Below, in pieces: positions 1-5,029 of a stretch of 5,788 bases of DNA. Under the pieces are notes generated by a model. The model did no database searches and was not told where the DNA came from. It saw nothing but the letters and a program-made list of their open reading frames with translations. The stretch is taken from contig DKCF01000001.1 of the NCBI GenBank assembly GCA_002451435.1, forward strand, positions 1,617 through 7,404, written 5' to 3'. Numbering within the stretch: position 1 is the first letter of the stretch; every line of letters starts with the position of its first letter. The DNA comes from Bifidobacterium sp. UBA6881. GTDB lineage: Bacteria; Actinomycetota; Actinomycetes; Actinomycetales; Bifidobacteriaceae. A program made the translations under genes and the position numbers.

Positions 1-79
1 TGGGAAGGAATGGTGATTCAACTCTGATTGAGCCGCATTCGACATTGGTTTGATTCCGATTAAGCATCGTATGATTCAT

Positions 80-126
80 GACCAAAGCGTTCAGCCGCGC
101 ATAGCGGTCAAACGCTTTGGTCTTTT
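80..126 (+). terminator. Intrinsic terminator of the upstream unit
   Basis: A perfect 12-bp inverted repeat is seen: GACCAAAGCGTT at 80-91 and AACGCTTTGGTC at 111-122. The intervening bases add an inner CCGC/GCGG stem (95-98 with 104-107), giving a long hairpin with a 5-base loop. TTTT follows at 123-126, so the polarity fits termination of + strand transcription entering from the left. The T-tract is short, so efficiency is uncertain. The other side of the stem is not T-rich on the complementary strand, so a bidirectional role is unlikely. The hairpin separates the response regulator from whatever lies upstream. Confidence 0.75.
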
Positions 127-171
127 GGGCCGCGATATGTGTGGGAATATGAGGGGGAGCCATTTTTCCGT

Positions 172-177
172 TATACT
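172..177 (+). promoter_or_regulatory. Candidate -10 box for the response regulator
   Basis: TATACT matches the TATAAT consensus at five of six positions. It lies downstream of the terminator and about 40 bp before the preferred start codon, with the SD between them. I see no good -35 hexamer at the usual distance, so the promoter may be weak or need an activator. A 6-bp inverted repeat (TCCGTT at 167-172, AACGGA at 182-187) flanks the box. Confidence 0.45.
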
Positions 178-200
178 AGGCAACGGAGAGCTTTTGGGAC

Positions 201-207
201 AGGGGAG
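201..207 (+). promoter_or_regulatory. SD site that decides the response-regulator start
   Basis: AGGGGAG lies 7 bases before ATG 215. It supports that start over the longer TTG-initiated frame at 50, whose extra codons would run through the terminator hairpin and the -10 box. Confidence 0.65.
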
Positions 208-214
208 TCGCAAA

Positions 215-901
215 ATGGGGAAAAACGAAGGCATTTCTGCCATGACGGATGCGACGAAGGCGCACCGCTTTTCAATTCTTGATGATGATCCATTCGCGAT
301 TGACGGTTTGACGCGTATCATCAACTCGTCGGGCGCTGGTTCAGTGCTCTGGACGGCCACGGCTGCTCAAAAGGCATTGAGTTTGGCTATGGATACCGAT
401 CATGCTCCGGATATGATGCTCGTGGATATGGCATTGGGACCGGAATCAAGAGGATTATCCGGTGCCGATGTGTGTTATGCGATACGTCGACGTACCGGAA
501 AGATCCGATTATTGATAGTGACGTCGTTTCCTACGCAGACATATCAGCGTGAGGCTATTTCTGCTGGAGCGCAAGGTATTGTCGGCAAGAGCGATTGGAA
601 TGTGTTGAGATCCGCAATCGTGAGTGTGGCATGCGGCGGTACGTGGGGAGGTGGTTTCGAGACCTCGTCGGTTGCGCATCTGCGCGTAAGGAAGAGCGTC
701 CGAACGGCTAGACGTCTGTTGTCCATACGTGAGCAGGAAGCCCTTGCCTTTAAATCTCGGGGATTAACGAATAAACGGATTTCGCAGAGTATGGGATGTA
801 AGGAATCCACGGTTAATTCGCTTCTGGCCCGTGCCAAGGCGAAGCTTCATGTGCGTACCGCGGCGGAGGCCGTAGCATTATGGACCGGTGAGCGTTCATA
901 G
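215..901 (+). CDS. NarL/LuxR-family response regulator, orphan in this window
   Basis: The predicted protein has 228 residues, the usual size for a REC-HTH transcription regulator. The receiver domain covers about residues 18-135: acidic cluster D23-D25 after ILDDDP, likely phospho-acceptor D71 in LVDMAL, the conserved Thr at T103 and the conserved Lys at K125. The C-terminal LuxR-type HTH covers about 167-228, with REQE at 172-175 and the ESTV recognition-helix region at 197-200. Where many relatives have TVKxHL, this one has TVNSLL, so DNA contacts may differ. ATG 215 is chosen for its SD; ATG 242 is a possible second choice. No histidine kinase is in view, so the partner may be to the left or elsewhere. 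Position upstream of the transporter cassette suggests it may control it, which is inference. Codon use is less GC-biased than in the enzyme gene at the right edge. Confidence 0.9.
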   Translation: MGKNEGISAMTDATKAHRFSILDDDPFAIDGLTRIINSSGAGSVLWTATAAQKALSLAMDTDHAPDMMLVDMALGPESRGLSGADVCYAIRRRTGKIRLLIVTSFPTQTYQREAISAGAQGIVGKSDWNVLRSAIVSVACGGTWGGGFETSSVAHLRVRKSVRTARRLLSIREQEALAFKSRGLTNKRISQSMGCKESTVNSLLARAKAKLHVRTAAEAVALWTGERS

Positions 902-919
902 TGGAATCGAGAATCGCGA

Positions 920-938
920 TGTAGTTGAAGGAACTACA
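920..938. repeat. Inverted repeat, possible operator or weak hairpin
   Basis: TGTAGTT (920-926) and AACTACA (932-938) form a perfect 7-bp inverted repeat around a 5-base loop. It lies between the regulator stop and the promoter-like elements of the peptide gene. No T-tract follows on the + strand, which argues against an intrinsic terminator. The size and symmetry would suit a binding site for a dimeric regulator, but no second copy is seen in the window. Confidence 0.45.
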
Positions 939-959
939 CCACCAAGAGTATCAAGCGTG

Positions 960-983
960 TTGACGCATGGTTTTTCTTATATT
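960..983 (+). promoter_or_regulatory. Promoter-like elements before the peptide cassette
   Basis: TTGACG at 960-965 matches the -35 consensus at five of six positions, and TATATT at 978-983 matches the -10 consensus at five of six. They are only 12 bp apart, so they cannot serve one ordinary sigma-70 promoter. Either one is used with a poor partner (the hexamer 17 bp after TTGACG is a bad -10), or an activator such as the upstream regulator compensates. Transcription from here would give a leader of roughly 50 bases before ATG 1041. Confidence 0.35.
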
Positions 984-1027
984 CGTAAGTGTTTAAGGTC
1001 CCGGCAATGAGGCTGGAACCAAGTTAG

Positions 1028-1033
1028 AAGGAG
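1028..1033 (+). promoter_or_regulatory. Strong SD of the 49-residue peptide gene
   Basis: AAGGAG sits 7 bases before ATG 1041, within the near-ideal stretch AGAAGGAG. It is among the best SD sites in the window. It fits the short peptide frame and not the longer overlapping frame, whose first ATG (1067) has no SD. This is the main reason for calling the small gene. Confidence 0.75.
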
Positions 1034-1040
1034 AAGCACA

Positions 1041-1190
1041 ATGTGGTGTGATGTTAGGAAAACGATATGCGGCGGTTTCCAAGTCATGCGGTACGGTTCG
1101 TGGAAGGGCAATGGCGTGAATTCGGTCGCGCCCACAACAAATCTGTACTCGCAGTACAGCTATGGGGCGAACTGGAAAAAGCTATGGTAA
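1041..1190 (+). CDS. 49-residue cationic Trp/Tyr/Gly-rich peptide, bacteriocin-like candidate
   Basis: This small frame begins at ATG 1041 after a strong SD and ends with TGG TAA, overlapping the next start (ATG 1184) by 7 bp. The product has four Trp (2, 21, 45, 49), four Tyr (18, 36, 39, 41), six Gly, six Lys/Arg and one Asp, so it is clearly basic. The N-terminus has Cys3, Cys10 and a Gly-Gly at 11-12 (TICGG). There is no Sec signal peptide. The C-terminal part, with YGSWKGNGVNS at 18-28 and LYSQY at 35-39, loosely recalls the GxW...YSxY pattern of lactococcin 972-type bacteriocins, which however are longer and carry signal peptides. Gly-Gly could be a leader cleavage site, but only the -4 hydrophobic residue fits and no C39 peptidase is present. 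Alternatives are a signalling peptide or a regulatory leader peptide for the lipoprotein. I do not recognise the exact family. Confidence 0.7.
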   Translation: MWCDVRKTICGGFQVMRYGSWKGNGVNSVAPTTNLYSQYSYGANWKKLW

Positions 1191-1813
1191 GACGATTCCA
1201 TGCGATACCGGTTTTCTGTCTTGCCGTATTGATTCTTGCATCATGTTCGAACGGTGCCGCATCGACGGATAAAACGACTAATCCTTGGCGTACCGAAATA
1301 CAGCGGATGTATTCTCGTACCGATAGTGATTTAGTTCGTGAAATTCTTCGTGACGGCACGATCACAGATGCGGAAATCGAGGAATTCCAGGAATCCTACA
1401 ATAAATGTCTGGCGCAGTATGATTTGTCATCCAGCTACTCTCGAGAGGATGGCAGCGAGTCGGTGTCGGACCAGTTCTCGCAATATACCCCCGACCAATT
1501 GAATGAGCATGTCGATCAATGCCGTACGAAAACGGGATACTACGAGCTCATTCCGTTGGATCAGGAGATTCACGCAAATCCAAACCATGTGAGCGAAGCC
1601 GATTCGAAGCGCAAGATATTTGATTGCCGTAAACGGCATGGACTTCTTGACGCTGATCTTTCCTATGAGGAGTACCAGAAGATAATGGAAGCCAAACCGG
1701 ATTCCTCTGGCCGCGACCCATTGCTGGATACTCCTTTCGGCAAATATTATGAAGATACGGAGAGCGAAGAGGCTCAGCAATGGTTCGCCTGCGAGACGGA
1801 GACTTCTGAATAA
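1184..1813 (+). CDS. Acidic four-cysteine lipoprotein
   Basis: The predicted protein has 209 residues. The N-terminus VRRF, a hydrophobic core and the lipobox LASC give a type II signal peptide with lipidated Cys21, so the mature part should sit on the outer face of the membrane. Start ATG 1184 places the signal peptide at the very N-terminus; the longer frame from 1067 would bury it behind 39 residues and has no SD. The mature chain is strongly acidic (about twice as many Asp/Glu as Lys/Arg). It contains DGTITDAEIEEF at 57-68, a motif style I know from actinobacterial exported proteins, and four further Cys (75, 113, 148, 203). Three of them share the pattern C-x4-[DG]-[LY]. Two disulfides are possible. 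Start overlaps the peptide stop, so translation is probably coupled. A role as peptide partner or immunity protein is inference; no enzymatic motif is seen. Confidence 0.85.
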   Translation: MVRRFHAIPVFCLAVLILASCSNGAASTDKTTNPWRTEIQRMYSRTDSDLVREILRDGTITDAEIEEFQESYNKCLAQYDLSSSYSREDGSESVSDQFSQYTPDQLNEHVDQCRTKTGYYELIPLDQEIHANPNHVSEADSKRKIFDCRKRHGLLDADLSYEEYQKIMEAKPDSSGRDPLLDTPFGKYYEDTESEEAQQWFACETETSE

Positions 1814-1834
1814 CGGAGTAGGGGGAGTTCGCCG

Positions 1835-3025
1835 ATGAATGGCAAAAATACACAACCGGATCGCAGGATGCCAAGCACTCGGCAAATCGGAAAACGGTGG
1901 TTTCACCGCGCCGAACGCAAGTCCGCTCGTGGCATGGTCTCCGCATCGATTATCGTGCTGCTGGCATGCACGATGCTCGCTGTGGGATTAGGTTGCGGCT
2001 TCATACTTTCGCAGGCGAGAATTCCCCCATCTTTGGAATCCACGGTGGACGCCGGTTCCATACATGTGAGCTCTGCGTCTTTTGACGATTCACAATCGGT
2101 GACGTTATCCGTGAGCGTCGGCTCGGCTCTCACGGTCACGTCGCCTGTATCCGGAACAGTGACCGCTTCGACATGCGTTCCCGGTATGACGATTTCCTCG
2201 GGTGGCACACTGGCATCGGTGGATGCGACGCCATTGGTCGCGCTGCACACGCAAACACCGATGTATCGAGCATTGACCAGCGGAATGAAAGGTGCTGACG
2301 CTTGGGCGCTGAATCAGGCGTTGCGCAATCTGGGGTATGCCGCGCCTGATTCCGACACGATGACATGGGATACCATCACCGCTTACAATGCGCTCGCCGA
2401 CAGTGTCGGGGCGAAACGGCTCACAGTTGAATCACAATGGACGATTGGGCCTGGCACGTTCATGTGGTTGCCTGCTGACTCATTGACCGTCGATTCCTGC
2501 TCCATCGCAGTCGGACAGCAAACCACCATAGGGCAGGCGGTGTTTGTGTCTGCCGCCGTGCCCGTCAAAGCGACGCTGCCGGTCAACGATGCTCAGCGAC
2601 TTGCGGGAGATCGTATTCTTACCATTGGCGACACCGCATTCGACGTGCCCGCCGATGCCGCCGAACTTACGGATTCCGCGCTGCTGGCAGCCGTCATGTC
2701 GAGTTCGGAATATCGCTTGGCTACGCTTTCCGGGAACGCCGTTACCTCATCGGCGAATGGCTCAGGAACATTATCGGAGGGCGGTGGCGGCACGGTGAAT
2801 GTGTCGTATCGTTGGAAATTGAAACAGCCGATCGATGTGATTACCGTGCCTCCGTCATCGGTGGTGCGCGCATCGGGGAATGAAGGATGTGTGGTATCTT
2901 CCGGTAAATCCGTTCCGGTTGCCATCGTTTCCAGCCAGCTTGGGAAAACCATGGTGCGATTTGAGCAAAACGTCAGTATTGACAATGTCGAAATAAAGCC
3001 GACGAATCCAAATCCTTGCAGGTGA
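1835..3025 (+). CDS. HlyD/MacA-like membrane adaptor with peptidoglycan-binding-like segment
   Basis: The predicted protein has 396 residues. A basic N-terminus is followed by one transmembrane helix at about 36-58, so the bulk is extracytoplasmic. A barrel-sandwich-like stretch at about 98-135 contains SPVSGTVT and a Gly pair before TLASVD, typical of HlyD-type adaptors. Residues about 143-192 resemble a peptidoglycan-binding type 1 domain (GADAWALNQALRNLGY), but the second half is degenerate. A beta-rich C-terminal region follows, with an EGGGGT linker at 315-320. AGGGGGAG at 1820-1827 is 7 bases before the start, and the gap to the lipoprotein stop is 21 bp. Followed directly by ATPase and permease genes, it probably links the pump to the cell wall or captures substrate. 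The family is common in actinobacteria; the substrate is unknown. Confidence 0.85.
   Translation: MNGKNTQPDRRMPSTRQIGKRWFHRAERKSARGMVSASIIVLLACTMLAVGLGCGFILSQARIPPSLESTVDAGSIHVSSASFDDSQSVTLSVSVGSALTVTSPVSGTVTASTCVPGMTISSGGTLASVDATPLVALHTQTPMYRALTSGMKGADAWALNQALRNLGYAAPDSDTMTWDTITAYNALADSVGAKRLTVESQWTIGPGTFMWLPADSLTVDSCSIAVGQQTTIGQAVFVSAAVPVKATLPVNDAQRLAGDRILTIGDTAFDVPADAAELTDSALLAAVMSSSEYRLATLSGNAVTSSANGSGTLSEGGGGTVNVSYRWKLKQPIDVITVPPSSVVRASGNEGCVVSSGKSVPVAIVSSQLGKTMVRFEQNVSIDNVEIKPTNPNPCR
3020..3025 (+). promoter_or_regulatory. SD of the ATPase gene embedded in the adaptor stop
   Basis: AGGTGA contains the TGA stop of the adaptor and lies 5 bases before ATG 3031. It favours ATG 3031 as the ATPase start. 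GTG 3022, which overlaps the same TGA, is an alternative start but has no SD of its own. Either way translation of the two genes is likely coupled. Confidence 0.55.
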
Positions 3026-3030
3026 TCGAC

Positions 3031-3729
3031 ATGGAACGAACCGGCCATTATGACGCACATCCGACTCGGGCGGTGTATTTGAACGATGTCGGACATGCCT
3101 TCGACTCCACTGGCGAAGACATGCTTTTCCGCCATCTCACCTTGACGTTGCGGCCACGCCGAGTGTATGCGCTGGTCGGACCTAGCGGCTCGGGGAAATC
3201 GACGCTGTTGTCCATCATCGCGGGGTGGACGAAGCCGTATGCCGGTGACGTGAGCCGCGTTGATTGCGGCCGTGTGACATGGGTGCTGCAAAATCCGCAT
3301 GGAGCGGCTCGGCGTACGGCATTGGATCATGTGTCGCTGCCTTTTATCGCGCAAGGTGAGTGCCGGCGCGACGCTGATTTCCACGCGAGGGAATTGATGG
3401 ATGCATTTGGTTTGGAAGAGGCGGCGGATAAGCCGTTCAAAGACCTTTCCGGTGGTGAAGCGCAGCGGTTGATGCTGGCGAGGGGCATCGCCTCAGGTGC
3501 AGGACTGATGCTGGTGGATGAGCCCACTGCCCAATTGGACCTGTCTACTGCGATTACGGTGAACGAAAGACTCAACAACCTTTCGATGTCCGGCGCGATC
3601 GTGGTCGTCGCCACGCATGATCCGCGCACCCGTGATGCCTGTACCGATCTTATCGACTTGCGCGATTATCAATCCGATGATTGCATGGATGCTTTCAAGT
3701 CGGATTCAGCGGAGAAGGTGCCGGCATGA
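3031..3729 (+). CDS. ABC transporter ATP-binding protein, MacB/LolD type
   Basis: The predicted protein of 232 residues is a complete single nucleotide-binding domain that should hydrolyse ATP at the inner membrane face. Motifs in order: Walker A GPSGSGKST at 50-58, Q-loop Gln87 in VLQNP, signature LSGGE at 139-143, Walker B LMLVDEP at 159-165 with catalytic Glu164, D-loop QLD at 168-170 and switch His196 in ATHDP. All key residues are present, so it is probably active. Size and motif spacing fit the exporter-associated MacB/LolD/FtsE-like branch. Its stop overlaps the permease start in an ATGA arrangement, which strongly pairs the two. The C-terminal tail after about residue 212 is short and charged. 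The transported substrate cannot be read from the ATPase. Confidence 0.95.
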   Translation: MERTGHYDAHPTRAVYLNDVGHAFDSTGEDMLFRHLTLTLRPRRVYALVGPSGSGKSTLLSIIAGWTKPYAGDVSRVDCGRVTWVLQNPHGAARRTALDHVSLPFIAQGECRRDADFHARELMDAFGLEEAADKPFKDLSGGEAQRLMLARGIASGAGLMLVDEPTAQLDLSTAITVNERLNNLSMSGAIVVVATHDPRTRDACTDLIDLRDYQSDDCMDAFKSDSAEKVPA

Positions 3730-4937
3730 CCATCAAACGAACGCATCGCGATACCGGTAATCCGCATCCCGCCATGCAATTGACTGGCGTTCTATCGGAA
3801 TGCTGGCGAAACCTCGTCACTGGCACGACACACGCCTGCGGTTTCGCAATGACGCTTATGGCCGTGATTGTGATGCTCTGCGGCGCCGATCTCATCACAA
3901 TCACCCGCATCCAAAAGCAGGTGGATGATTTCGTATCGTCTGGAGGATCGACATACGTCATCGAATATGCGAAACGTATTAATCCGGTGGCATGCGAATC
4001 GTTATCGATGCTTGATGGGGTGAGGGAGGCAGGCGCTGTGCGACAGGCAAGCGGCAAAATCACTTTCGCGGCATTACCGTCCACTGGCGTTCCCGCATTT
4101 GAGGTTACGGAAGGAGCCATCGATTTTTTTACTGATTCCACCGGCGACGTAAGCTCCGCCAATGATGGCGCGGCCGACATGCATGCCACAAATACGGCAA
4201 ACGATGCGAAACGGAACACGAGAAATACGCATACCGGAATCTGGCTTTCCGCCGAAGCCGCGTTGCCGTTGCAGGCGACGGCAGGCGAAAGCGTAGCGCT
4301 TAAGAATGGTGGCACGGCTGACATCGGCGGAATATACCAGTGGCCGGATGATGGCCGGAAAAGCGGATATTCATATGCCGTTTTGGAACCTGTTCCGACA
4401 AACGACGCGGAACGATTCGATTCCTGTCTGGTCAAAGCGTGGCCGGTGCCGGACAACATTGAGAGCCTGCTACGGTTGGCCACCGTGGAGGATGCCGCCG
4501 ACAGTGAAGAAAGACCGGTTATTTCGCGACTCAACACCAGTCAAAGCACGGATTTTGACCCTGCCGCGCGTTATCGGCAACGTATCACAGCATGGGCTCC
4601 CGCAATCGCCGCCGTGGCCGGATTGATGCTTGGCGCGACTGCGATTTGGTTACGGCGTCTGGAATTAGCATCCGCCTTGCATTGCGGAGTGCCGAAATAT
4701 GCGGTGATTGCGCAAATCATGATGGAGACCGCTGCATGGGCGGCATGCGCAATCATCATGTCAAGTCCGATATTGGCTTGGATATGGTCGGACAACACTA
4801 CTGACGACGCGGCGGTATTGGCGGATACGATGCTACGCGTGCCTATCGGAGCATTGCTTGCAACATTGGGCGGAACGTTCCTGGCATTGTTGACCGTCCA
4901 GGAACGGAAGCTGTTCCGATATTTCAAAAATCGTTGA
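3726..4937 (+). CDS. FtsX/MacB-like ABC permease with four helices and a large external domain
   Basis: The predicted protein has 403 residues. One helix at about 37-57 is followed by an extracytoplasmic region of some 230 residues, then three helices at about 288-309, 325-353 and 371-391 and a basic tail. This 1+3 layout is that of MacB/FtsX-type permeases, which mostly transmit force to periplasmic or envelope partners rather than forming a wide channel. ATG 3726 is chosen because GGAGAAGG at 3711-3718 precedes it by 7 bases and ATGA overlaps the ATPase stop; a TTG at 3681 has no such support. Residues about 137-170 are an Asn/Thr/Asp-rich, probably disordered stretch inside the external domain. 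The external part has low obvious similarity to the standard MacB domain. It should form a dimer with the ATPase and work with the adaptor. A role in peptide export or self-immunity is inferred from context only. Confidence 0.85.
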   Translation: MTIKRTHRDTGNPHPAMQLTGVLSECWRNLVTGTTHACGFAMTLMAVIVMLCGADLITITRIQKQVDDFVSSGGSTYVIEYAKRINPVACESLSMLDGVREAGAVRQASGKITFAALPSTGVPAFEVTEGAIDFFTDSTGDVSSANDGAADMHATNTANDAKRNTRNTHTGIWLSAEAALPLQATAGESVALKNGGTADIGGIYQWPDDGRKSGYSYAVLEPVPTNDAERFDSCLVKAWPVPDNIESLLRLATVEDAADSEERPVISRLNTSQSTDFDPAARYRQRITAWAPAIAAVAGLMLGATAIWLRRLELASALHCGVPKYAVIAQIMMETAAWAACAIIMSSPILAWIWSDNTTDDAAVLADTMLRVPIGALLATLGGTFLALLTVQERKLFRYFKNR

Positions 4938-4943
4938 TTGACA
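4938..4943 (+). promoter_or_regulatory. Perfect -35 hexamer before ilvA
   Basis: TTGACA begins the base after the permease stop codon. At 17 bp the matching -10 would be TGTGCT (4961-4966), only three of six consensus bases; TATGTG at 15 bp is no better. If used, transcription would start near 4973, at the base of the following hairpin. Confidence 0.4.
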
Positions 4944-4972
4944 AAACATATTGCGGGATATGTGCTGGCATG

Positions 4973-5001
4973 AATCGTCTTCCGGCTCGAAAAACGATTT
5001 T
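4973..5001 (+). terminator. Imperfect hairpin between permease and ilvA
   Basis: AATCGT (4973-4978) pairs with ACGATT (4994-4999), with an inner TTC/GAA (4980-4982 with 4989-4991). Four T (4998-5001) overlap and follow the right arm. It could be a weak terminator for the cassette or a 5' leader structure for ilvA. The stem is short and AT-rich, so read-through is likely. Confidence 0.3.
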
Positions 5002-5016
5002 GTGCGCGGCCAACCT

Positions 5017-5022
5017 TACAAT
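5017..5022 (+). promoter_or_regulatory. Candidate -10 box for a leaderless ilvA transcript
   Basis: TACAAT matches the -10 consensus at five of six bases and ends 7 bases before ATG 5030. This is the distance expected if transcription starts at or next to the A of that ATG. No SD precedes any of the nearby in-frame starts (5021 or 5030), which fits a leaderless message, a common arrangement in actinobacteria. No clear -35 element is seen. Confidence 0.45.
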
Positions 5023-5029
5023 GGCGTTC

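Noticed and set aside
1..79. Gene ends or starts at the left edge
   Set aside because: The three + frames stop at 25-27, 14-16 and 51-53, leaving at most 16 residues; a - strand frame from 78 is open to the edge but has no clear SD. The stop at 51-53 lies suitably before the terminator, but too little is visible to call a gene.
50..214. N-terminal extension of the response regulator from TTG 50
   Set aside because: It would run through the 12-bp terminator stem and the -10 box, has no SD, and ATG 215 has a good SD just upstream of the receiver domain.
997..1020. Hairpin GGTCC...GGAACC before the peptide gene
   Set aside because: Pairing needs a bulge and mismatches, and it has no T-tract; too weak to support a riboswitch or attenuator.
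1050..1076. Classical double-glycine leader in the peptide (TICGG)
   Set aside because: Only the Gly-Gly and Ile at -4 fit; other consensus positions do not, the leader would be only 12 residues, and no C39 peptidase is encoded here. Kept only as a weak possibility.
1067..1183. N-terminal extension of the lipoprotein from ATG 1067
   Set aside because: No SD at 1067, and it would place 39 residues before the signal peptide. The peptide frame explains this DNA better.
1041..1190. Lanthipeptide precursor
   Set aside because: Both Cys are in the N-terminal tenth, none in the C-terminal part, and no lanthionine-forming enzyme is present in the window.
2593..3384. Long open frame on the - strand opposite adaptor and ATPase
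   Set aside because: Shadow of coding DNA; it covers the Walker A region of the ATPase on the other strand and has no domain signs.
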